7,170 nucleotides of DNA from Alphaproteobacteria bacterium (GTDB taxonomy: Bacteria; Pseudomonadota; Alphaproteobacteria; Rhizobiales; Beijerinckiaceae). The translations under genes were made by a program, and so were the position numbers. A model generated the notes under the pieces. It was not told the DNA's origin and ran no database searches. It saw nothing but the letters and a program-made list of their open reading frames with translations. Each line of letters starts with the position of its first letter. Within the stretch, counting starts at the first letter, position 1. Of the stretch, positions 1 through 6,148 are shown one piece after another. The stretch is taken from positions 1-7,170 of the forward strand of contig RFZR01000083.1 of NCBI GenBank assembly GCA_009920595.1. Direction: 5' to 3'.

Positions 1-1
1 A

Positions 2-569
2 GGGGCGAATCGCCTCGCGAGGCGTGGTTTCCTGGGCCGTGAAGTGATTCACAAACACCATCATCTGCGAGATTGCGGTATTGAAGCGCATGCCTTCGAT
101 ATCTTCGGTCACTTTCTTGATCGTGACGTGCAGAATCTTCCTGTCTTCTGGAGTGAGCTCACGATCCACGACCTTCAAGGTATCGCGCCCCCCTCCCTCA
201 CGATCCTCATGGTACACAATCCGGAACGCCCGATTCAAAAACCGGAAGGTCCCCTCAATGGCTTGAGTCGACCAGGGCTTGTCCTTCTCGAGCGGCCCCA
301 TGAACATTTCGTAGATTCGAAGCGTATCGGCCCCGTATTTTTTGACCACATCGTCAGGATTGATCACGTTACCTCGGGATTTTGACATTTTCTCGCCATC
401 CATGCCGAGAATCATTCCCTGGTGTACGAGCTTTTTGAAAGGCTCGTCGTGGCTGACTAGGCCGCAATCATAAAGCACCTTCATCCAGAAACGGGAGTAA
501 AGCAAGTGCCCCACCGCATGCTCATCGCCCCCGAGGTAGAGATCCACCGGCATGAAGTAGCTCTCGGCC
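2..569 (-). CDS. leuS: Leucyl-tRNA synthetase, internal fragment (KMSKS half), runs off the left edge
   Basis: This is the C-terminal part of a class I leucyl-tRNA synthetase, the cytoplasmic enzyme that charges tRNA-Leu. Recognisable pieces, in order, are YFMPVDLYLGGDEHAVGHLL just after the junction, QGMILGMDGEKMSKSRGNV with the ATP-binding KMSKS loop at bases 391–377, NPDDVVKKYGADTLRIYEMF, MGPLEKDKPWS, and the start of the anticodon-binding helical domain (KKVTEDIEGMRFNTAISQMM). The HIGH motif, the editing domain and the N-terminal half are absent, so this piece alone could not charge tRNA. The reading frame stays open to base 2 and is continuous with the DUF2336 segment upstream. The GPLEKDKPW-type sequence differs from the SDSPPERDVEW-type I associate with alphaproteobacterial LeuRS, which suggests a donor from another phylum (inference from memory). 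The LeuRS assignment is very secure; whether it belongs to this genome is not. Confidence 0.9.
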
Positions 570-583
570 TCGGGACGCTTCTG
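554..583 (-). other. Junction between DUF2336 and LeuRS sequence
   Basis: Between the codons for Q115 (bases 583–581) and F124 (bases 556–554) of the minus-strand ORF, the protein changes from DUF2336-like to LeuRS-like. The intervening residues KRPEAESY cannot be assigned clearly to either family. No stop, frameshift, insertion sequence end or obvious repeat is visible at the join. It marks either a deletion or recombination fusion, or an assembly join. Confidence 0.6.
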
Positions 584-925
584 GGCAATGACCACCAGAT
601 TGGAGGAATCAACACAGGGGCTACGCTCCAAAATGGGCCTCGCGACCCGAATTTCCTCGTCCAGCGCCAGATTTTGGACCGTTTGGCGGGGTCCTCGGGT
701 CAAATCCGCCAGCTTTTCCGATAATTCGATGCGTGCTGCCAATTCGATCTCGGCGGCCAGACACAGGATTACCTCGTCGAACACCGAAACATGGTCATCA
801 TTCAGGTCGGGCAATTGTTCGATAAAAAGATTGGTGATCCGGTGCAGCAAAATGGTGCGCCGTTCGCCATCCGCGTCCTGAAGGGCGGCTTCTATATCGG
901 TAACGAGGGAAGATATGGGGCTCAT
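570..925 (-). CDS. DUF2336-type protein, N-terminal portion only, fused in frame to LeuRS
   Basis: The segment starts at an ATG (bases 925–923) preceded by the purine-rich stretch AAAGAGACAG. It encodes about 117 residues beginning MSPISSLVTDIEAAL, then LLHRITNLFIEQLPDLNDD, VFDEVILCLAAEIE and VARPILERSPCVD, ending NLVVIAQKR. This helical pattern (RxTxLF, FDxVxxxLxxEIE, a VAxPVLxxSxxL-like repeat, then a VxIAQ motif) is what I recall of the DUF2336 family, which is common in Alphaproteobacteria and has no settled function. Full family members run for several hundred residues; here the family sequence stops near residue 117 and LeuRS sequence follows in the same frame with no stop. It is divergent from rimP. 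The family call is from memory of the motif pattern. Confidence 0.65.
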
Positions 926-1031
926 CGCTGTCTCTTTGTCAGCAACGAGCATTATCCGGCAGGGGTAACCAAAACGTGTATGCCGACCTCTCCCCGAAGG
1001 ATTTGCTTGAAAATTCTTGTTTGATGGAGTA

Positions 1032-1076
1032 GAGGGGTCTCGTCGTTAAGACACCTCATAACGGTAATTAGAACCG
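1032..1076 (+). promoter_or_regulatory. Two consecutive hairpins in the putative rimP operon leader
   Basis: Bases 1032–1040 (GAGGGGTCT) pair with 1049–1057 (AGACACCTC) through nine positions with one G·A mismatch and an eight-base loop. Bases 1062–1065 (CGGT) then pair with 1073–1076 (ACCG) around a seven-base loop. They are followed directly by the terminator at 1085–1115, which resembles an untranslated leader. A possible promoter lies just upstream (TTGCTT at 1003–1008 or TTGAAA at 1007–1012) but no good -10 box sits at the right distance, so the start of transcription is unknown. On the opposite strand, GATAAT (956–951) is a -10-like hexamer for the divergent ORF. The rest of 926–1142 shows no gene and no tRNA. 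Confidence 0.35.
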
Positions 1077-1084
1077 ATCTTGTG

Positions 1085-1115
1085 AGAGTGGGCCCGCCCG
1101 GACCCGCTCTTTTTT
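1085..1115 (+). terminator. Rho-independent terminator or attenuator upstream of rimP
   Basis: AGAGTGGGCCC (1085–1095) pairs with GGACCCGCTCT (1100–1110) around the loop GCCC, with one G·U pair and one C·A mismatch. A run of six T residues (1110–1115) follows, so it acts on the plus strand only; the minus strand has no T tract. No plus-strand gene lies upstream in the window. It therefore ends either a short leader transcript (attenuation of the operon) or an unseen small RNA. The rimP start codon is 27 bases downstream. Confidence 0.7.
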
Positions 1116-1142
1116 ATTGCCTACCGGGTTGGATATTCAGGC

Positions 1143-1844
1143 GTGGTCGAACACGAGCACAGATTGACAGATGACAGCGGGGTCGCCGGAGCGATCGGCC
1201 GCATCGTTGAGCCGGCGATTGAAGCGCTGGGCTTTCGTCTTGTGCGCGTTCGTGTCTCGTCGATGAATGGTTGCACCGTGCAAATCATGGCCGAGCGTCC
1301 TGATGGTTCAATGGGTATTGATGAGTGCGAAGCCGTCAGTCGCGCGATCTCGCCTCTTCTTGATCTCGATGATCCGGTTGGTGGCGCCTATAATCTTGAA
1401 ATTTCATCACCAGGCATTGATCGACCGCTCGTTCGCCGTTCCGATTTTGAAAAATGGACGGGATACCAGGCGCGCATTGAAATGACGCGTCCGACCTTTG
1501 GGCGCAAACGGCATAAGGGATTTCTTCGCGGTGTGTCTGAAACCGCCGTGAAGTTTGAGCGCGTTGATGCAAAACCGGAAGAAGAGATTCATATCGAATT
1601 GCCTTTCTCCGATATTGCTGAAGCCCATCTTATTTTGACCGATGACCTCATTCGCGAGTCATTGCGGCGTGATAAAGCGCTGCGTCGTGGTGCGGATGAG
1701 TCTTCATCCGATTTACAAATGGCTTCCGCTGATGCGGAGACGCCGAAACAGAAATCGAAAACCCTGCCGAAACAGAAAAAAGGACCAGGGTTGAGATCGT
1801 TAGAAAAGGAGAAGGTCCATGGCAGTCAGCGCAAACCGGCTTGA
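1143..1844 (+). CDS. rimP: Ribosome maturation factor RimP
   Basis: RimP binds free 30S subunits in the cytoplasm and helps their late assembly. The 233-residue product matches the family throughout: an N-terminal domain with IVEPAIEALGFRLVRVRV (about 21–38), TVQIMAERPDG (45–55), the family signature YNLEISSPGIDRPL (83–96), then an SH3-like C-terminal domain ending in DIAEAHLILTDDLIRESL (157–174). Residues after about 175 form a Lys/Ser-rich tail, longer than in many family members, whose last codons overlap nusA. The GTG at 1143 is preferred because the family's N-terminus aligns there and no ATG or TTG lies in frame between it and the terminator; its ribosome binding site is weak (GGGTTGGA at 1126–1133, a little far). 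It is the first gene of the operon, directly after the leader terminator. Confidence 0.95.
   Translation: MVEHEHRLTDDSGVAGAIGRIVEPAIEALGFRLVRVRVSSMNGCTVQIMAERPDGSMGIDECEAVSRAISPLLDLDDPVGGAYNLEISSPGIDRPLVRRSDFEKWTGYQARIEMTRPTFGRKRHKGFLRGVSETAVKFERVDAKPEEEIHIELPFSDIAEAHLILTDDLIRESLRRDKALRRGADESSSDLQMASADAETPKQKSKTLPKQKKGPGLRSLEKEKVHGSQRKPA
1806..1811 (+). promoter_or_regulatory. Ribosome binding site of nusA, inside the rimP tail
   Basis: AAGGAG sits seven bases before the nusA ATG at 1819, inside the rimP coding sequence, and is the strongest Shine–Dalgarno sequence in the window. It fixes the nusA start and points to translation of nusA while ribosomes finish rimP. Confidence 0.8.
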
Positions 1845-3399
1845 GCTTTTGCAGATCGCCGATGCAGTGGCGCGTGAAAAACTGATCGATCGTCAGATCG
1901 TTCTCGCGTCGATGGAGGAAGCCTACGCCAAGGCTGCGCGCTCTCGCTATGGTATGGAAACCAATGTGCGCGCCGAGATCGACCCGAAGACAGGCGAATT
2001 GCGCTTGTGGCGGCATTTGCTTGTTGTTGAAGCGGTTGAAAATCCGTCCGTTGAAATTTCACTCGAAGATGCGCGCCGTTCAAATCCTGCCGCGCAGCTT
2101 GGCGACGTGATTGCCGATAAGCTTCCACCCTTCGATCTTGGCCGGATCGCTGCACAATCTGCAAAACAAGTGATCGTGCAAAAAGTCCGCGATGCAGAAC
2201 GCGATCGTCAATATGAAGAATATAAGGATCGCATTGGTGAAATCATCAATGGCGTTGTAAAGCGCGTTGAATATGGCAATGTGATCGTTGATCTCGGCCG
2301 TTCAGAAGGCATTGTGCGTCGTGATGAATTGATTCCGCGCGAAGTCTTCCGTCCGGGTGATCGTATTCGTGCTTTTGTGTTCGATGTACGTCGTGAAGCG
2401 CGCGGCCCGCAGATTTTCTTGTCACGTACTCACCCGCAATTCATGGCGAAACTCTTCGCGCAAGAAGTACCTGAAATCTATGATGGCATCATCAGCGTGA
2501 AAGCGGTTGCACGCGATCCTGGTTCGCGTGCGAAAATCGCTGTCATCTCGCGCGATTCATCTATCGATCCGGTTGGTGCCTGCGTGGGTATGCGTGGTTC
2601 GCGTGTGCAAGCGGTGGTTGGTGAATTGCAAGGCGAAAAGATTGATATCATTCCGTGGTCACCTGATGTGGCGACCTTCATTGTGAACGCATTGCAACCG
2701 GCTGAAGTGGCGAAAGTCGTTCTCGATGAAGAAGCCGAACGTATCGAAGTTGTTGTGCCGGATGATCAACTCTCACTCGCCATCGGTCGTCGCGGCCAAA
2801 ATGTGCGGCTTGCTTCGCAATTAACAGGGTGGGATATCGACATTCTGACTGAAGCTGAAGAATCAGAACGCCGCCAGAAAGAGTTTGTTGAAAGAACACA
2901 GACCTTCATGGATGCACTCGATGTTGACGAAGTCGTTGGTCAGCTCTTGGCTTCGGAAGGTTTCCGTTCGGTTGAAGAACTTACTTATGTCGACGTCGCC
3001 GAACTCGCCTCGATTGAAGGGTTTGATGAAGAAACAGCGGCTGAAATTCAAAACCGCGCGATCAATCATCTCGCCGAGCGTGATGCGGCGTTGGACGCAC
3101 GTCGTCGTGAATTGGGTGTTGCGGATGAATTGAAAGAGGTTCCCGGCCTCACTTTGCCGATGCTTGTCAAGCTTGGTGAAAATGACGTGAAAACGATTGA
3201 GGACCTTGCGGGCTGCGCGACCGACGATCTCGTTGGTTGGACAGAGCGCAAAGGCTCCGAGACGATCAAAAACGCCGGCTATCTCGATGGATTTGAGATC
3301 AGCCGCGATGAGGCTGAAGCCTTGATCATGCAGGCTCGCGTCACGGCGGGTTGGATTGAAGCGCCAACGGAAGAGTCGGACGCGACGGCGGAGGCGTGA
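1819..3399 (+). CDS. nusA: Transcription termination/antitermination factor NusA
   Basis: NusA binds RNA polymerase and nascent RNA, lengthens pauses, supports intrinsic termination and takes part in rRNA antitermination. The 526-residue product looks complete. The N-terminal RNA-polymerase-binding domain covers about residues 1–130. An S1 domain follows at about 138–203 (NGVVKRVEYGNVIVDLG then EGIVRRDELIP). Two KH domains follow: KH1 with VGMRGSRVQ (257–265) and KH2 with IGRRGQNVRLASQLTGWDIDI (322–342). The C-terminus holds tandem acidic helix-hairpin-helix repeats, one around 365–415 (SEGFRSVEELTYVDVAEL, SIEGFDEETA) and one around 437–495 (KEVPGLTLPMLVKLGENDVK), plus a short acidic tail. 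The two C-terminal repeats are of the kind found in proteobacterial NusA. The start has a strong ribosome binding site and overlaps rimP by 26 bases. No frame damage is seen. Confidence 0.97.
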   Translation: MAVSANRLELLQIADAVAREKLIDRQIVLASMEEAYAKAARSRYGMETNVRAEIDPKTGELRLWRHLLVVEAVENPSVEISLEDARRSNPAAQLGDVIADKLPPFDLGRIAAQSAKQVIVQKVRDAERDRQYEEYKDRIGEIINGVVKRVEYGNVIVDLGRSEGIVRRDELIPREVFRPGDRIRAFVFDVRREARGPQIFLSRTHPQFMAKLFAQEVPEIYDGIISVKAVARDPGSRAKIAVISRDSSIDPVGACVGMRGSRVQAVVGELQGEKIDIIPWSPDVATFIVNALQPAEVAKVVLDEEAERIEVVVPDDQLSLAIGRRGQNVRLASQLTGWDIDILTEAEESERRQKEFVERTQTFMDALDVDEVVGQLLASEGFRSVEELTYVDVAELASIEGFDEETAAEIQNRAINHLAERDAALDARRRELGVADELKEVPGLTLPMLVKLGENDVKTIEDLAGCATDDLVGWTERKGSETIKNAGYLDGFEISRDEAEALIMQARVTAGWIEAPTEESDATAEA

Positions 3400-3409
3400 A
3401 ACACGTAAG

Positions 3410-3466
3410 GCTGCGTTGCAAATATTTTGGCACTTGGTTCGCCAGATGTGATAGAGGCAACGCAGC
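3410..3466 (+). repeat. 10-bp perfect inverted repeat with nested hairpin after nusA
   Basis: GCTGCGTTGC (3410–3419) and GCAACGCAGC (3457–3466) are exact reverse complements. Inside the 37-base interval, TTTGGC (3426–3431) can pair with GCCAGA (3441–3446) with one G·U, giving a long interrupted stem-loop that begins 11 bases after the nusA stop. No T tract follows, so it is not a standard terminator. It could be an RNA processing site, an operator or the scar of a lost element. The remainder of the 3400–3594 gap holds a small CTGG/CCAG hairpin followed by four T residues (3539–3555) and a perfect palindrome GCGGCATGCCGC (3570–3581) just before infB. No ORF with YlxR motifs is present. Confidence 0.6.
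3427..3455 (+). promoter_or_regulatory. Candidate internal sigma-70 promoter before infB
   Basis: TTGGCA (3427–3432, five of six matches to the -35 consensus) is 17 bases from GATAGA (3450–3455), which has a TG one base upstream as in extended -10 elements. Both boxes lie inside the interval of the inverted repeat. A second -10-like box, TATAAC (3491–3496), lies downstream without a good -35. Either could give infB, rbfA and truB extra transcription independent of the rimP leader. The evidence is from base matches only. Confidence 0.35.
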
Positions 3467-3594
3467 TTAAGGCCTCATACAAGGGCCGATTATAACGGTC
3501 TTGCCGGAGTTTCTGGCGGATCAAACGGGATAAAGTGGCTGGGTTTTCCAGTTTTGACGTTAAAAACAGGCGGCATGCCGCAGGACGAGAGTGA

Positions 3595-4509
3595 ATGACC
3601 GATAAGAACACACCGGGTGACAAGACCTTGCACATGGCTCAGACGAAAACGCTGAGCCTGAAGCGTCCGGTTGAGCAAGGCGTCGTTCGCCAAAGCTTCT
3701 CGCATGGCCGCACCAAAGCCGTTGTGGTGGAGAAGGTTAAACGTCGGATTGTTGGCCCGGGTGAGGCGCCGGCTACGCCAGAACCGGTCAAAGCCGCCCC
3801 ACAGGTGAAAGCCGCCGCCGCGGCTCCTACTCCGACGCCACAACCCACGCGTCCCGCCGCGCCACAAACGGCGCAAAAACCATCAGGTATGGTTTTGCGG
3901 ACACTCACTGAAGATGAGCGTGACGCACGTGCACAAGCTTTGGCCGAAGCGCGCAAGCGTGAGGAAGTCGAGCGCAAGCAGGCCGAAATTGACGCCAAGA
4001 GCCGCGCCGAACGTGAAGCGCGTGAAAAAATCGAACGTGAAGCGGCTGAAGCCCGCAAGCGTGAGGAAGATGAACGTCGTCGTTTCGACGATGAAGTGAA
4101 AAAGAAATCCGAAAGCGAAGCGCGTCGTCGTCTCGGCGATGGCACAACGGAAAAAGCGGCACCAGCGAGCGAACGCGTGGCGATTGCTCCTCGTCGTTCT
4201 GCTGCGCTTACCGAAATGGATGATGATGAACGGCAAGTTGCTCGCCGCAGCGGTGCTGGCCCGGCGCGCGCGCCGGTTCCCGCAAAACCGGAACGCACAC
4301 CGCGCACCGATGATCGTCGTCGTGGTCGTTTGACGGTAACAAGCATCACCGGTGATGGTGAAGAAGAACGCGTTCGTTCAGTGGCAGCCTTTAAGCGTCG
4401 CGTTCAGCGACTTAAAGGCGCGAACCAAGTTGAACAGAAAGAAAAGATTTCACGCGAAGTGACAATTCCTGAAGTGATCACAATTCAGCACGGATGTGAT
4501 CGACGCTGA
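3595..4509 (+). CDS. infB: Translation initiation factor IF2, N-terminal part (frame broken)
   Basis: This frame encodes the N-terminal region of IF2, the GTPase that brings fMet-tRNA to the 30S subunit. The start MTDKNTPGDKTLHMAQ and the IF2-associated segment (SLKRPVEQGVVRQSFSHGRT, 21–40) match alphaproteobacterial IF2. A Pro/Ala-rich linker (about 55–98) and a highly charged Glu/Arg/Lys-rich, probably helical stretch (about 105–180) follow, in which EARKREE…ER occurs twice (118–126, 152–160). The IF2_N domain begins at EVTIPEVITIQ (288–298), after which the frame leaves the family sequence for six unrelated residues and stops at 4507–4509. The usual continuation, roughly ELANRMAERAVDVI and so on, is absent. 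The ATG at 3595 has only a weak AGGAC/GAGAG ribosome binding site. ylxR, usual just upstream, is missing. As it stands this fragment has no GTPase domain. Confidence 0.9.
   Translation: MTDKNTPGDKTLHMAQTKTLSLKRPVEQGVVRQSFSHGRTKAVVVEKVKRRIVGPGEAPATPEPVKAAPQVKAAAAAPTPTPQPTRPAAPQTAQKPSGMVLRTLTEDERDARAQALAEARKREEVERKQAEIDAKSRAEREAREKIEREAAEARKREEDERRRFDDEVKKKSESEARRRLGDGTTEKAAPASERVAIAPRRSAALTEMDDDERQVARRSGAGPARAPVPAKPERTPRTDDRRRGRLTVTSITGDGEEERVRSVAAFKRRVQRLKGANQVEQKEKISREVTIPEVITIQHGCDRR
4486..4495 (+). other. Deletion-plus-frameshift point inside infB (IF2_N domain)
   Basis: The upstream frame ends its family match at the CAG codon 4486–4488 (…EVITIQ) and the downstream frame resumes it at GAT 4493–4495 (DVIDADTAQ), with only CACG between. 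In IF2 proteins I know, about 25–27 residues normally separate these motifs. If ATC ACG GAT was the original downstream sequence, the missing piece is about 77 bases, which gives exactly the observed frame change. There is no long repeat at the break. Confidence 0.75.
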
Positions 4510-6133
4510 TACGGCCCAACTTGTCGCGGAAGAATTGGGACACACGGTGAAGCGCGTTGCGGAATCGGATGTCGAAGAAGGTCTCTTCGATACGCCCGAT
4601 GCTTCGGACAATCTCAAAGCGCGTCCGCCGGTTGTGACCATCATGGGTCACGTTGACCATGGTAAGACGTCATTGCTCGATGCGATTCGCAAAGCCAATG
4701 TTGCAAGCGGTGAAGCGGGCGGGATCACGCAACATATCGGCGCTTATCAAGTCACGGCACCAAGCGGCGCAAAGATCACCTTTATCGATACGCCAGGCCA
4801 CGCGGCGTTCACGCAGATGCGTGCGCGTGGTGCGAAAGTCACCGACATCGTCATTCTCGTTGTTGCAGCTGATGATGGTGTGATGCCGCAAACGATCGAA
4901 GCCATCAATCATGCGAAGGCTGCGAAAGTGCCGATGATTGTGGCAATCAACAAAGTCGATAAACCTGACGCCAAGCCTGAACGTGTACGTACAGAGCTCT
5001 TGCAATATGAAGTGCAAGTCGAAAGCATGGGTGGCGAAACGCTTGAAGTCGAAGTTTCAGCAAAAGAGCGCCGGAATCTTGACAAGCTTCTTGATGCGAT
5101 CGCGCTTCAATCTGAAGTTCTTGAATTGAAAGCCAATCCGGAACGTGAAGCCGAAGGCACTGTGATCGAAGCCAAGCTTGATCGTGGTCGCGGTCCTGTT
5201 GCGACCGTCCTCGTTCAACGCGGTACATTGCATACGGGTGATATTGTTGTTGCCGGTTCTGAATATGGTCGCGTGCGCGCGCTCATTTCCGATCTTGGTT
5301 CATCGATTGCGGAAGCTGGTCCTTCGGTTCCAGTGGAAGTACTCGGATTTAATGGCGCACCTGAAGCCGGCGATCGTTTGGCTGTTGTGCCGAATGAAGC
5401 ACGCGCGCGTGAAATCACCGAATATCGTCAACGTCAGAAGCGTGAACGCATGGCGGTTCGTGTGGGTGCCGCACGTGGTTCACTCTCGGATATGATGAGC
5501 CAATTGAAAGCTTCGGGACGCAAAGAGTTTCCCTTGCTTGTTAAAGGTGACGTGCAAGGCTCTGTTGAAGCGATCATCTCGTCGCTCGAAAAGCTGGGCA
5601 CGGATGAAGTTGGCGCGCGGATCATTCACTCGGGTGTCGGCGGTATCAATGAATCAGATGTGACACTCGCTGAAGCTTCAGGCGCAGCGATCATCGGCTT
5701 CAATGTGCGCGCGAATAAAGAAGCGCGCGATGCGGCTGAACGCGTCGGAACTGAAATTCGTTATTACAATATTATCTATGATCTTGTTGATGACATCAAA
5801 CAGGCGATGTCTGGCCTTCTTGCGCCGACCTTGCGCGAAGATCGTCTTGGCGAAGCGCGTATTCTGCAAGTCTTTGCGGTGTCGAAAGTCGGTAAGGTTG
5901 CGGGTTGTCTTGTGCAAGACGGCAAGGTCGAGCGTGGGGCAAGCGTGCGCCTCATCCGTGACAATGTCGTCATTCATGAAGGCAAACTCTCGACGCTTAA
6001 GCGCTTCAAAGACGAAGTCAAAGAAGTGGGCTCCGGTCAAGAATGCGGTATGGCGTTCGAGAATTATCAAGACATGCGCGAAGGCGACATCATCGAATGT
6101 TATCGCGTTCAGGAAATCCGTCGCTCGCTTTGA
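4496..6133 (+). CDS. infB: Translation initiation factor IF2, GTPase and C-terminal domains
   Basis: This frame contains all of the catalytic and ribosome/tRNA-binding part of IF2. Counting from the GTG at 4496, the G motifs are G1 GHVDHGKT (51–58), G2 at GGITQHIGAY (75–84), G3 DTPGH (98–102), G4 NKVD (152–155) and G5 SAK (188–190). Domain II (TVLVQRGTLHTGDIVVAG, 237–254), domain III (PLLVKGDVQGSVEAI, 346–360, and IIGFNVRANK, 399–408) and the C-terminal fMet-tRNA-binding domain (VGKVAGCLVQDGKVERGA and VVIHEGKLSTLKRFKDEVKE) follow to the usual end. The sequence is intact and well conserved from DVIDADTAQ onward. No convincing ribosome binding site precedes the GTG, so this start is only the first possible one in frame; GTG at 4547 is an alternative. 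The family's normal N-terminus is in the previous frame. Either infB is split by a real deletion, or the assembly lost about 77 bases from a single normal gene. Confidence 0.93.
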   Translation: MIDADTAQLVAEELGHTVKRVAESDVEEGLFDTPDASDNLKARPPVVTIMGHVDHGKTSLLDAIRKANVASGEAGGITQHIGAYQVTAPSGAKITFIDTPGHAAFTQMRARGAKVTDIVILVVAADDGVMPQTIEAINHAKAAKVPMIVAINKVDKPDAKPERVRTELLQYEVQVESMGGETLEVEVSAKERRNLDKLLDAIALQSEVLELKANPEREAEGTVIEAKLDRGRGPVATVLVQRGTLHTGDIVVAGSEYGRVRALISDLGSSIAEAGPSVPVEVLGFNGAPEAGDRLAVVPNEARAREITEYRQRQKRERMAVRVGAARGSLSDMMSQLKASGRKEFPLLVKGDVQGSVEAIISSLEKLGTDEVGARIIHSGVGGINESDVTLAEASGAAIIGFNVRANKEARDAAERVGTEIRYYNIIYDLVDDIKQAMSGLLAPTLREDRLGEARILQVFAVSKVGKVAGCLVQDGKVERGASVRLIRDNVVIHEGKLSTLKRFKDEVKEVGSGQECGMAFENYQDMREGDIIECYRVQEIRRSL

Positions 6134-6148
6134 TCTCTCTCCGATAGA

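Noticed and set aside
44..1024. Several plus-strand frames opposite the DUF2336–LeuRS ORF
   Set aside because: The minus strand is continuously open with recognisable LeuRS motifs, including KMSKS; the plus frames have no motifs or ribosome binding sites.
926..1142. Possible tRNA (such as initiator tRNA) in the rimP leader, as upstream of rimP in E. coli
   Set aside because: No acceptor stem, T-loop GTTCRA or anticodon arm arrangement could be found; only short hairpins and the terminator are present.
1648..2016. Minus-strand frame across the rimP/nusA boundary
   Set aside because: Shadow of two clear plus-strand genes; no family resemblance.
3426..3446. TTGGTTCGCC in the nusA–infB gap as a tRNA T-arm remnant
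   Set aside because: No matching T-stem or other tRNA arms; the pairing found is a simple nested hairpin.
3400..3594. Insertion sequence or MITE scar suggested by the inverted repeat
   Set aside because: No flanking target-site duplication and no transposase sequence; only one short repeat pair, so it is kept as an inverted repeat only.
3639..4349. Long minus-strand open frame (236 codons) opposite infB
   Set aside because: It is antisense to the charged, repetitive IF2 N-terminal region; its Ser/Arg/Ala-rich translation is the complement of Glu/Arg/Lys codons and shows no family.
4486..4509. Programmed ribosomal frameshifting in infB
   Set aside because: There is no slippery heptamer or downstream pseudoknot at the break, and a frame change alone would not restore the missing ~25 residues.
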